Source: Globisporangium splendens
Taxonomy: Eukaryota > Oomycota > Peronosporomycetes > Pythiales > Pythiaceae
Direction: 5' to 3'
Length of the DNA: 64,000 nucleotides
Assembly (NCBI GenBank): GCA_006386115.1
Contig: VFIW01000025.1
Coordinates: forward strand, 186,001-250,000
Positions 41,211 to 52,879 of this stretch are shown piece by piece. The position numbers and the translations under genes are program-made. The notes beneath the pieces were generated by a model. The model was not told the origin of the DNA, made no database searches, and was given only the letters and a program-made list of their open reading frames with translations. Position 1 is the stretch's first letter, and each line of letters starts with the position of its first letter.

Positions 41211-41927
41211 GGGGGAGAGAGACAAACGGTCACTTGGTGACTGCAAGAGACGACAGACACAGGCGCATATTGGTCAGCAAACTCACGATCCTGAGGGCGA
41301 TACGCGCGCAAGAGAGACGCAGGACACCAGCACATCTATCTGCACAGGGTCATGCGCACGTGCGTCTATGTGCGTCTATGTGTGTGTGTGTGCATGCATG
41401 CGTGCGTGCATATCGCGCATACATACAGAGAGAGCGATGGAAGCAGCGCGTGATGCTTACCTTTGGGGGCTGATCCGCAACAGGAAAACAGGCAGCAAAC
41501 GCACAACAGCCCACAATTGGCCCCTCTTTCCTTCGACAAATGAATTGTCCCAGATACAAATGAATTGGTCTCGTTCCTCTGTAATCGAATATTCCTGTCT
41601 ATGAAGATAATGCTCACAAACAAAACTCAAGCTCAAAGAAGCTGCGAGTTCTCTATTGTTGCATCTTTTGCATAAATGCATACACTTTGAACCCGATCGT
41701 TTCACTGTCGACACGCAATTCATTTATGAATTGTGGTGCCGTTTCGTTTTTGAAGCACAACATGCTGCACAGGTATCACATTTCCCCAAGAGCCATCAAC
41801 GCGGAGCGCAGTTGGCGGCGGCAGTGGCAGTCGGCGCGTGCGTGTGTGCGTGCGTGTGTACAGCAAGCAGTCTCCTCCTCTGAGTGCGCAGCAGCAGCGA
41901 TAGCGACGCAGACGCGTGAGCCCTGCG
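41211..41927. promoter_or_regulatory. Divergent promoter region RTF1/CEP104
   Basis: 717 bases between two start codons. Contains a TG-rich, alternating purine-pyrimidine run (about 41366-41412). TATCACATTTCCCC (41780-41793) is a possible initiator for CEP104. No gene seen. Confidence 0.45.
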
Positions 41928-44925
41928 ATGAGCAAGCTGCGGTTCACCGTCGTGGCGTGCTCGGGCGAAGACCCGGCGTTCCCCGCCAAGGAGCTCAACG
42001 AGCATGCAGCCAACAGCAAGGGCTACGTCACCCCAAAGTAAGCAGCCGAAAAGCTTATGCTGCCGCTATATTAGAAGCGGTCGTTATGGCACGATGTTGG
42101 TGCGTGCTGTGCTTATTCGGCTGCGTGTATGTGCGCGTTGTAGGAACTGCGAGTACCCACAAGAACTGGTGTTGAAGCTGCAAGACGGCATGTGTCGAAT
42201 CACACAGGTGCGTCAGAAAGTCATTGTCGCTGCAGTGATACTTGCGTAGGAGATTTGTCTGTTAGTGGTTGAAGCGTTAATGTATGCGTGCATGTGATTG
42301 CAGGTGCAACTGTTGTCCCACCAGACGCATATTGCGACGAAGATTGAGCTCTTCCTGAGTAAAAGCAACTCGCTGCATGACGCAACGTTCCAGCGGCTCG
42401 GGTATACAACATCTCGACATTTGCAGCTTTCCGTTTTGGCTGGATACTAATGGTCTCTTGGCGTTTATGGGGTTTTGTGTAGCTTCCTGACGCTGAAATC
42501 CAACGTTGAGAGCAATTACATGGCGCGAGAACTCAAAACCGTGCACATTGACAACGAAGCGACGTTTGTCAAGATGCTGCTGCACCAGTGCTACATCAAT
42601 GAGCGCAATATATACAGCCAAGTAGGCGTGATGGCTATCAACTTGTGCGGCGAACCTCTCGGGCTCTTGCGGGACGAGCTGCCGAACCAGTCGACGGGCG
42701 AACTCCTCAACGGTACTCCGTCCATTCGCTCGAACCCGAAGCCGAGCCCAAAAGGAGCAGCGGGGAGTGACGATCTTAGCTTTGATCTTCGTTTCGACGC
42801 GAAGACGGCGGCACGGATACGAGAAATTCAGATCGTGAAAGACCAAGCGGTTGCAATGGAAGATTACGACCAAGCGAAGCGATTGAAGCAGATGGAAGAG
42901 CAGTTGAAGAGTATTGGCCTGCAGTTCGCGCGTTTAGAATCGCAGAAACGAGATGCAGTCGCAAACGAGGACTATGATCTCGCGAAACGCATTAAAGACG
43001 AGATTTGCATGCTCGAAGCATCCGTTGGAAGCAACAAGTCGCAGCCGATCGTGCCACAGCCAACTCTGTCGTACCAGTCTCTGTCACCGAGTTATTCCAA
43101 CAACCCTAGATCCCAGGGAGCGTCATCCATGTCCTCGAGAAGCCAGGTGCTCCCGCGAGCTGCCGCCGCGATCATCGGCTCGAAAAATGTTAATTCGTCG
43201 TCCAGCTTTTCGCCCCGTGATATGTACCCATACGAGCATGCGTCCGGACCCAAACGGGGTAATAGTGGAGGCTTTTCAGGCGATCGTAATCCTTCTCCTA
43301 CTCGACCAAGCAGTACTAGCAGTCGGCATGCACTGCACGCTGATGGTGACGGCGAAGACGACGAAGAAGACCCAGTTGGCGGTGGTGGTGATGGTGGTGG
43401 ACCAAATCCGAATTTCCGAGGTATCCCAGATGCTGAGAATCTGGCTGATCCCGAAGAGATTCCGTCGGCATTAGCGAAAGAAAGCGAGCAGTTGATCGGC
43501 ATCATCGGGCCGTTCTTCACACGCTGCTTCTACAGCAACTTGTGGAACCATCGCGACGCTGCGATACGCAAGGTCACCATGGACCTTGACAGCTATCGTG
43601 CGGATCCGATCCAACTGCTCGAAGTTTGCTCGACTCTCGTACAAAGCGGGGCAGGGGATCGGATAGCACAAGTGGCACTTTCCGCGTTTCGACTCGTCGA
43701 GCGCATGCTGCCGTTCTCCTCGAGAATTCGTCGTGATGATATGTTCCACATTGTAAGTGTGACTACCGCCCAGCGAGCATTGTGAAGGAGAAAAGTTTCC
43801 ACAGGATGACTAACCGCCATCATGATGCTCTCGCTATCTTTTTTGCAGCTAGGGAACAGTATGACGCAAATTGTGAGCAAGCTAGGGGAGTCGCAAAGCA
43901 AAGTTCGCGACGAAGCAGCTGCGACGCTAATGCGACTCGCGTCGGCAAAGAACGTGGGAGTCGAGTTTGTGGTGTCCCACTTGACGAAACGATCAAAGAA
44001 ACCACTGGGAGTCAAATTTTTGATGGGGCGGCTGAATGTCATGAAAGACCTGGTCGCGAGATTTGAGCTCCTGCCTGACTCGGAGCACTCAGTGGCTGGA
44101 ATCATGAGCTTCTTAGAGGACAGCAACTGCTTCTCGCATCAAAACAAAGAGATTCGCGACCCAGCAAAGGAATTGACAGTCGCATTGCACCTGGTAAGCA
44201 CACTTTATCTTGTTGCATCCACGCTTTCTCCATTTTGACTTGCTCTTGCCTCGTTTTTCGCTTATGCTTAGATCGCAAGCACGGAAGTTGAAGGGTACTT
44301 GAAATCTCTCCGACCAAAGCAATTGGAGGAGTATCAGTTAGCGTTCGAGGCAGCAGAAACAGCGAGAGCATCGAACGCACGGTCCGCAGCGGGTAATAGG
44401 AGTGGGAACGGAAGCAAAGCCACAAGCGGAAGCGGTGGTGGAGGATCGCGGCAAGCAGCGTCGTCACGTCCCCAGGTAGCGCTGCCGGACGAGATGAGAC
44501 ATCACAACGATGACGATTTCGACGACGGTGAAGATAATGAGTCGGTGGACGAGTACACGTGCCCATTCTGTGGGATCGTGGATGAGAAATTCGACTCCGA
44601 CCGCCTTGACCATCATTTCTGGGCCGAGTGCCGCATGCTCACGCCGTGCAAAATGTGTGGCCAGGTCATTGAGATCGCTGGGTTGAACGAGCACTTGCTC
44701 GTGGAATGCGAGTTGAGGAAAAACCACAAGGAATGTCCGCGTTGCCGCGAGGCGATCACCGCAAAGTTTTACGACAAGCACGTTGGACTCGACGACTGCT
44801 TGCCGTGCCGGCATCCAAAGAAAGCAAACCGGTGCTCCTTGTGCCACGAGGACATTGGTCCAGGCAAAGCAGGCTGGCGAGAGCATCTTTTTGAAGAAAG
44901 CTGCCCCAATAACCCTCGCAATTAA
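41928..44925 (+). CDS. CEP104: CEP104 homologue (ciliary tip/centriolar protein)
   Basis: Six exons: 41928-42037, 42144-42207, 42304-42401, 42483-43752, 43849-44193 and 44272-44925. GT-AG junctions and phases agree, giving 846 residues. Residues 1-150 match the CEP104 jelly-roll domain (FTVVACSGEDPAF, YPQELVLKLQDGMCRITQVQLLSHQ, RLGFLTLKS, ARELKTVHIDNEATFVKM). Residues 190-275 hold paired coiled-coil repeats with YDQAKRLK and YDLAKRIK. Residues 410-640 are a TOG domain that binds tubulin. Residues 728-846 form the tandem zinc-finger array (CPFCG, CKMCG, CPRC, CSLC pairs with His ligands). In other eukaryotes CEP104 sits at the growing ciliary tip. Its presence fits flagellated zoospores. A Gly/Asp-rich linker lies at about 390-410. 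Confidence 0.93.
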
Positions 44926-45114
44926 TAAATGAAAAACGTAACGCAACACACAAAGAACGAGGTTGATTTTGCGGCACTGTGTGTGGTTAGACGACACCAA
45001 CAGGCTTCGACACGAAAGTGTATTAAATGCGAATGATAAGAAGAGAGAGAGAGCACATGAGATTGACGACAAACGTCACGGTGTACTAGCAGATCGACGA
45101 CGAAGCTCCAAACT

Positions 45115-46056
45115 TTAAACTCGTACAGCCACATCTGCGGGGGACGAGGTCGTGCCTGTGACAGCGATGACACGCATGGTGGCAGCTTCAACGCCAGTTC
45201 TTCGAAATCGCAGAGTAGTCTCGCCGATGACTGAGTTGGTCTCGTTTTGACTTGATCGCATGGAGACGCCAACAAAGCGCCATTCACAGCTTACGGTGAT
45301 CGTGCTGTTGGAACTCGCCGACTTAGACGCTTCTACTTGTTCTTGACTCTGCTCATGGGTGCGCACGATCTCCACATCAACGAGCTCGTAGTCGGCGACA
45401 ATCGCGCGCCATTGCTCGATCAATTCATCTTGTGGCTTGCTGTGCTGTTCACTTGGTGCACATGAAGCTTTTACTCGACGATTGGTGCTGCTCGCATGGC
45501 TGGTGATGGGGGACTTCCAGCACCACGATGCATCGTACTCTTCATCAATCAGCTGGTAATGGAGGCTTCGTGCGACGAATTGCCGCGCCAGAGCATCTCG
45601 TTCTGCGACTTGACGCGATGTCTGGGCTTGCTGTACCTGCATCAGCTCGTCGAGGATCTTGGACAAGTACGCGTTGTGCTCTGCCCGCTTGCGCACGACG
45701 AGCTTGCGTCCGCTTTGCTCCATCTTGCGTTTCATGCGCGTCTTCTGGCAGGAAATGCGGTTGCGCTCACGGCGCGTTTGCAATTTGGTCTTGCTCTCTG
45801 TGATGTCGGTTTCTTTCGGAGCCTTCGCGACTGCGACATCATGCTCCCAGACGCTTCCATCACAGTGATCGACAGATGTGGCCGCGTACACAAGCGCCTG
45901 GAAGGGAGAAAACACATCGTCTACTGGCAGTGCCTTTGCAGATTGCTCACTCTTCTCGCCATCAAGGAATTGACTCGCGACGGAGAGCAGGAGCTCTGAG
46001 GCTGCTGCTGCTGCTGCGTCGACGCATTCCTGCGGCTCTTGCTGTCGTCCCGACAT
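45115..46056 (-). CDS. bZIP-like transcription factor with atypical basic region
   Basis: Single-exon, 313 residues. Residues about 92-120 form a bZIP-type basic region (QTRRERNRISCQKTRMKRK), with the Asn and Arg spaced as in N-x7-R but S-C in place of the usual A-A and Thr before the Arg. The following zipper is short and irregular: a Gly interrupts the first heptad, and only two Leu fall in register (YLSKILDEL). Beyond it are a helical stretch (ARQFVARSLHYQLIDEEYDASWCW) and a C-terminal half (about 190-313) with beta-rich character that I do not recognise. The N-terminus is Ala-rich. Probably nuclear. Divergent from the potassium channel across 1.25 kb. Confidence 0.65.
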   Translation of the reverse strand: MSGRQQEPQECVDAAAAAASELLLSVASQFLDGEKSEQSAKALPVDDVFSPFQALVYAATSVDHCDGSVWEHDVAVAKAPKETDITESKTKLQTRRERNRISCQKTRMKRKMEQSGRKLVVRKRAEHNAYLSKILDELMQVQQAQTSRQVAERDALARQFVARSLHYQLIDEEYDASWCWKSPITSHASSTNRRVKASCAPSEQHSKPQDELIEQWRAIVADYELVDVEIVRTHEQSQEQVEASKSASSNSTITVSCEWRFVGVSMRSSQNETNSVIGETTLRFRRTGVEAATMRVIAVTGTTSSPADVAVRV

Positions 46057-47309
46057 CGCTGCGTCGTGTGTTCTGGCACCCTCTCTAATACTGAGTTCTC
46101 TCTTCTTTGCGTCTGACGTACCTCAGAAAAGCACAATTGCACATCCTTCTCTCTCCAGCGAGACGAGAAAAGACTGCATGCACCATACTCACCACCAATG
46201 TAGCGAGAAGGTTCACCCCTGAGAAAGTACACATCGCGCACTTTGGCTACTGGTGGAAGAACTCACTCATAAACAGCGCAGGAATTGGCGCCATGCTTTC
46301 GAGGACACTGTGCAGTCTGCTTGCACTCCGAGGGGCAGAGCACGCGACAGGGTGACAGAGCCTTCGTATCGATGCTTTGGCGCGTCGTCTCCACCACACG
46401 ATCTTGCTGTTTGCGCTGCAGCACGTTTTTTTGAATCGTTTCACTTAACTTGGAGATCTCTTTTTGCGACTCTGATTGGCTGATGATGATCTACGCAACG
46501 CCGATTGGCTGAAAAAAACTCGAAAATGTAGCCACGGTGGTTGAGGAGACTGTCCTTTCTGTTCAGTGTAGATATGCTATTCGGTAGGTTTTCGAACTAT
46601 AGTGTGCCTTGGGAGGCATGAAGTTCTGGGCACTTTGGCACTGTTTTGATGCAGCTGGGTTGATGCAATGCATCAAAGGCAGTTCCTTAAGAGCGAGGAA
46701 AGCGCTCTTCATCTAAAGGACGTGGTTGTTTGTTCACGCCCTGGTGCATTTGTAGCTGTTGACGCACCTCTTCATATCAAGTGGCGTCGTGCTTATGAAG
46801 ATGGTTTCGCCATCACTCGGACCACTTGACATCTGGTCCTGGCACAGCTCAATCACCTGTCCACTACATCACAGACTTTAAAACGTACTCTGCATATTTA
46901 CGCTAGCACACAGTCAATGAGTAGTTGACAACCTCGCTTTGTAGCACTCATTTGTTCTAGAATATCACTTATTTTAAAGCAGCCTGGAAAGAGTGGTTTG
47001 CACAGCAACACCTGAGCTGAACTGACTCACCTCCAAATCGCCTGAAACAAGCTATTTTAGGTACCTTCGTCTTCAACTTTTGCTCGTTTTGGGTATACGC
47101 GCTTTCCTATCTTGGGCTCAACATATGCCATTTGGTAGGTTTCCCCCTCATCCCTTTCTGCTTTCTGCAATCGAGACTCCTGTCATTCACTGTTTCCTCC
47201 GCCACATTGCGACTTGTGCGTCGCGCACTGCGTCTGCACCATCGAGCCATCTTGGTCATCTCATCAGTCCCTCTTCCTCCCTCTCTCGTCAGTCCTTAAG
47301 CCCAAGCAC
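46057..47309. promoter_or_regulatory. Intergenic/divergent promoter of bZIP-like gene and potassium channel
   Basis: No gene seen in 1.25 kb. Contains a TGACTCACC site at about 47024-47032 and pyrimidine-rich stretches upstream of the channel ATG. Confidence 0.45.
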
Positions 47310-50300
47310 ATGCGGCGGTCGCGCCACTCGGAGGCTGGCGGCGGAGAAGACGCGCTGCTCGCCATGAAGGACACCGAAGTGCACCAGCTGCCGTACCGCG
47401 CGCTCGCGTCCCCCGTTCATGGTCGCTTAGCTTGGCCTCAATGCAATCTCGTTGTCTTTCCTCCACACTCACTGCAGCTGTGCTGTTTGCAGCCATTGTA
47501 CCAGATGCGCCAGTGCCGCGTGCTGCAAGCGCAGTCCCGCGCCAGAACCGCCAGATCGGCGACATCCATGTAGTGACGTGGAAGGAGCGCGTGCAGACGT
47601 TTCTCGATGGGTACGAACCCTATGGCAACTTGATATGATGTTGTGACGCTTACTCCTTCAATGCTGTCGTGTAGAAAAGGCGGCATCGTGCTCGAGACTT
47701 TCAACGTCGTGCTCAGTATGATCCTGGTCATCGTCTCCGTCATCAATGTACGTGTGTGTTTGAGCCTTCGACAAACAATGCTTTGCATTGGTTCTGACAC
47801 TGTTCGTGGCTTGTTCAATTAAATGCGCGTATGCATGGATGGATGCTCCTGCAGTCGTACGAGTCGATCCAGTTTACCGAAAAAGGCTCCGCATACTCAC
47901 ACTTTGAGCTCTTGGCGACGCTCTTCTTTGCGATCGATTTCGTAGGTGTCTTTGATGCACAAAATGCAATTTGTCCGCTGAGTACTTGATTGATTCTTGC
48001 ACAAGGCTTATATGTTGGTGGTTTCTTATTATCGTTGTAGTGCCTGCATCTGTACGCGTCCGAAGATCGCTTTCGACTCGTTTTGAGTCCGATGGGGATC
48101 ATCGACATCATCACCATCGTCCCAACTCTCATTACCGTAAGTGCCAGTGCCCTTCTCCATTTACAAGGTCTCACTAACTTGCTGACTCCATTGCATCGTG
48201 ACTTATGTTGCTGCAATGGCGTTAAAGTATTTCTTGGCGTCATTGCAACTCGACATCCTGCAATTGGTGCGTGTGGCGCGTGTGTTCCGGATGCTCGCCG
48301 TGTTGCGTCTCTATCGCATCCTGCAATCATATCGAGGCTTCGATTACCAGGTACATCGCAACTTGCTACAAGTTCACCTGTCTGGGTTGTAAGTCTTACT
48401 CCAGACGCTCTTATTTGTCACGATGACATGCAGCTGGGGGTGCTTGGATTCATGATCTTTGCGTTCATCTTCGTCACGGCCGGCGTCTTCCAGATCCTCG
48501 AGGAGTCCTACTACAACAGCATCGACTCGGAGCTCCAGTTCCACCAGGCTGTCTACTTTGTGTTTGTCACGGTCTCGACCGTCGGCTACGGCGACATCTC
48601 GCCCAAAAACACGGCGTGTACGTCTCAAAATTGGCACAGCTTTGCTCTTTCTCGACAATTCTAACGCTCTTCTCGTGTCTTCTCGCTTATCTAGCCCAAT
48701 TCTTTGTGATTCTCATGATCATCGTGGTCGTGACGGTGATCCCGCGGCAAATCAACCGACTGGTCGAGCTCTCGAAGCTCCAGCACGGCTACATGCACAG
48801 CTACTCGACGCGGAAGCGCAGCGCACGCAACGGCGGCCACGTCGTCGTCACCGGCAGCATCAGCTACGAGTCGGCGGTCGAGTTTCTCGCCGAGTTTTAC
48901 CGCTCACGGCAGGGGCGTGTGAACATGGACGTCGTGTTCCTGGCCGATCAGGTCCCGTCGGAGCGCCTGCAAGAGCTCATGATGAACGTCAAGTACAGAC
49001 GCCGAACGACGTACCTGAAAGGCAGTCTCCTGAACGACAAGGACGCCAAGCGAGCACGCCTCGAGGAAGCCGCCGCCGTTTTCATTCTCGCACCAAAGGA
49101 CAATCCCAAACACGTTGATGCCGCGGACGCGCTCACGATTCTCCAGGCGCTGGCGATCGACAAGTTTCGCTTCCAGAACCGCTTTCTCCACAAACCCGAG
49201 TCCGGCGGACAACCAGCGAAGCGGCAGCGCGATATCCGATGCTTCCTGCAGGTCCTGTCGGCGCAGCGAGCGCGGGGACTGCGAACGATCACGGGGGTCG
49301 AAGTCGCGCTCAATACCCCGCGACTACGCACAGCGATCCTCGCGCGAAGCATCGTGTGCCCTGGCGCCACGGCACTACTCCTCAACCTGATCTACTCGGC
49401 CTCGGAGCACGACGTGGACGAAGCCAAGGCGTCCAACGTGCCGTGGATCGCCGAGTACGCGCACGGACTGCAGCACCAGCTCTTCCCCGTGTTCCTGCCA
49501 AAGTACTACGAGGGGCTCACGTACGACGAAGTCGCAGACAAAATCTACAAAAAGTACGTTGTGACTGTGAATTTGTACGATTATTCTCCTCATCAGCGTC
49601 TTCCTAACGCTCTCATCGTCGTCGACATTGTTGCTCTTTCCCACAGCTTCCAGATCATCTTTGTCGCGCTTTATGACAATCTAGTCGCCGATCACACGGG
49701 CAAACGCATCGGTTTGTGTCCGTTCAGCCAGATCCTGCGAGAAAAGTGCGTCTTCCGTTATTCTTCTTGCTAGCGCAAAATGGTGGCCGAACTCACACGA
49801 TCTCTTACTGCTGTTGTTTGATTTTATTCCAGTGACATTGCGTTTTTCATTGCGCCGAGTGCGTCGTTCGCAAAGCACGCGGTCGAGATGCTCAGCTCAC
49901 TTGGCCGGACCCAGCACGTTTACGACAACAGCACTGTGGGCGTGCTGCCAACGCTGATGTTCTCGTCCGACAACGTGCTGGATCGCCAGTCGATGGTCGA
50001 TGGACGAAGTCCGTCCATGGGTTCACTGGACGAAGCTGACGCGGGCGAGGACACTAGACCTCCTCTTTCCCCGTCCGCTACAGCGACCACAAACGCGACG
50101 CCAGCACGACCGCGCATCAGCTCCGTGGCATCATCATCGTCCTCAGCTTCGTCTACGTCGTCGCCGTCCTCCACTGTTGTGCAATCGCCGATTCTCCCGC
50201 CGTTTTTGCGCCATTGTTCATCGTCAACATCTCAATTGCGCCGCACGAGTTCGGTCTTGGCTGCAAAGCACTTGAAGCGCCTTCAGGACCATGTCATCAT

Positions 50301-51642
50301 TTGCGGCCCGTTCGCGCACGGCCACCAGCTCGCGTGCTACCTCGAGGAGCTCTATCGGAAAGAGCAAGTGAACAGTTGCGGAGACGTGCAGATCCCGACG
50401 ATCCTGCTGCTGGTCAAGAGCTTCCCAACTGACTCCGACTTTGAGAACCTCGCACAGCCGCTTCCTGCAAACGTGTTTGTCGAGAAAGGCATCTCACAAA
50501 ATGTCGAAGACCTGCTGCGCGTGCGTGCGTTTGATGCCAAGGCTGTGCTGATGATCCCGGGTCACTGGAAGTACCACGTCGACGAGTTCCGAGAAGAGAA
50601 CATCGAGGGCGTGACTGACCACCTCCTGGATTACCAGGTGATCATGTCCACGCTCTCGCTGCAAACAGTCCACGATTTGTACCACGAGCACCGTCGGCGG
50701 CAGAACCAGACGAACAAGAAACAACTCGGTGTCGTGCTCGAAGATGATCGCGGTGCGACGCTGCATAAACGCACGCTTGGGTGCTCCGTCGTGAAAAGCC
50801 ATGACAGCATCAAGTACTTTGCCTACAAGAGCAGCCAAAGTGGACACGACCACGGACTTCATTGCGATCCAAAGTCCCACGCGAAGCACCATCATCACCA
50901 GCCCTTCTTTCTCGGCTCCAAGGCGTCGGGAAGAGAAGATCTGAGTGGCAAGGAGGCCGAGTTGCTGCTGCCTGCTGCGTTCGCTCCGTCGTACGCTGCG
51001 GGTGAGATCTTTGTTGATAACGTCCTAGACATCCTGCTGTGCCAGTCGTTCTTCAATCCGTACGTGATCGATCTCGTGCGCGCGCTCGCTGGAGACTACG
51101 ACTCAGCGCACCACCACCATTCATCGACAGCAGAAGCTACATTTGAGTCGTCCATGATGCGCTACTTCGCCTCGGAGCAACCGCGATCAGCTCCAAGCAA
51201 TCCATCCCAAAACTCGCCAGACCAGAAATCAACGCTTGCTCAACAGCAGAGCAGCGATTTATCTGGGAGAATCAGATGTAAAGCACAGCGATCAGAGAAA
51301 CAAGACACAGCGTGCGACAGCGACGAGGACGATTCAGAAACCCAAGATGACGTCCACGATATGCAGCACAACGAGCAAGCCGCAACGGATAACTACCGGC
51401 ACCCCGTGCTCTCCACGGCGGCGATCGCCCGCGAGCTAGAGGGCGAATCGTTCCAGAGTATCTTCACTCGCGCACTGCAGCAGGACGTGCTCGTGCTAGG
51501 CATCTACCGACGAGCGAACGATCCGCGACGAGGCAACACGCTGCCGTACGTGTTCACATGTCCCCCAGGGGACCAGATCATCGAGCGCAGGGACTGTCTG
51601 CACGTCATCACAAAACACCACCCGCCCATTTGTATCCAATAA
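47310..51642 (+). CDS. BK/Slo-type voltage- and ligand-gated potassium channel with RCK domains
   Basis: Ten exons: 47310-47421, 47478-47610, 47675-47747, 47855-47941, 48041-48136, 48228-48350, 48434-48617, 48695-49553, 49647-49745 and 49833-51642; 1191 residues. Phases agree throughout; the exon 1-2 junction is the least certain. Membrane helices: S1 (VVLSMILVIVSVI), S2, S3, an Arg-rich S4 (LVRVARVFRMLAVLRLYR) and S5. The pore helix carries the K+ filter TVGYGD (257-262), followed by S6 (VILMIIVVVTVI). Then RCK1 (about 310-555, HVVVTGSISYESAVEFLAEF) and RCK2 (about 640-1000, HVIICGPFAHGHQLACYLEEL). This is the Slo layout; no clear S0 helix was seen, so Slo2-like is possible. The RCK2 region carries a Ser/Thr-rich insertion (about 680-730) and a His-rich loop (about 925-945). 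No calcium bowl was recognised. Confidence 0.88.
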
Positions 51643-52879
51643 GGTCCTCAATGTACATTGCTTGAGAAAAAGAAATGTGTAAACGCGTTGCAGCGCGGGT
51701 GGTGAGCTCCTGGTCAATTGCCAAATGTAGCCATCTTCGTTTTTGCTTTGCGCCAAATCAGCGACATGTGACGGTGTCTGAACCTATAGGTACAAAAACC
51801 TGATCTTAACATGGCGTAAATAGTGTGCGCCACGCTATTGTTCAGTGCCACATTGGCACTCCAAAGAGTGCCTGCCATGTGGTGTGACCGAATCTCTCGC
51901 CCCCGCCTTGCCTTTATTTGCTGCACAGTTCGAAATCACCTCACACTGACTGACTGGACGCGAACGCGACATATAAATACAGCCGTCTTCTCTTTTTGTG
52001 ATCCCCATGCTGCAATTGATGATGACGCCTGTCCATTTGCCTTGACATGGGTTCGCTTTCTCTTCCTTCAGCAACCACCCAAAGAGCGCAAACATGGACT
52101 GAAAATCCCGCATTTTGCACCAAATGGACGCGCGCGACATGAAGATTGCCTCGTTTGCCAACGAAAGAAATTTGGTCCCGCACGCGACAGAAAGTAGTGG
52201 CAGAGGACGAGAGTTCAGTCAAGTCGGTGATTGGTGGATGTGCCAACTGGTTTGGTGGAGCGGGTAGGGAAGACGTCCGCTCTCTGGCGCGCGCTGTTCT
52301 CTGCGGCACAAATTTAACTTGGAAGGACAGATAGGGATAGGTTAATTTCGATAGGTGCATTTCTTCTCGCAGTCTAATAGTGGCTTTTCCAAAATCCCAC
52401 CCTTTCTCGATCATTCAAAATAAAGAGGTGTTCTATTCTCTTGGGTGTTCAAAGGCATGTTTAACCTTTATATTGCAGCTTTGTTGCACAGCTGTGGCAA
52501 AAAAGTGTTCTTCAAGGGGTCTTATGGAAGCTCTGAGAGGGGAGTTCCGCCTTGTCGCTTGACGACAATCCACTTTCAATGCCTCTCTCGTTGCACATGC
52601 AGGTGATGGGGGCAGAGGAGGTGGCATGGCAGGTGGGTGGACTTTGTGGCTGGCGGCTGGCCGAAGAAAGAAGAAAAAAGAGAAAGCAGCAGCTCGTTCC
52701 CACTATACTCTGCTCAAGACAGGAAACGCCCAGTGCAAGTGCATACATACAATCCAATCTGCCACAGATCCGCCGACAAGTCGCAAGCGTAACCCGAATT
52801 GCAGCATTTCAGCACACTATTTGCAACACTCCCACGCCCTTATCGTGTGCGTACCTCACATAACACCACCTCAAGAAGA
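51643..52879. other. Intergenic, no gene seen
   Basis: About 1.2 kb between the channel and the EGF-module gene. Only short open frames lacking domains; the last 100 bases should hold the promoter of the EGF-module gene. Confidence 0.55.
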
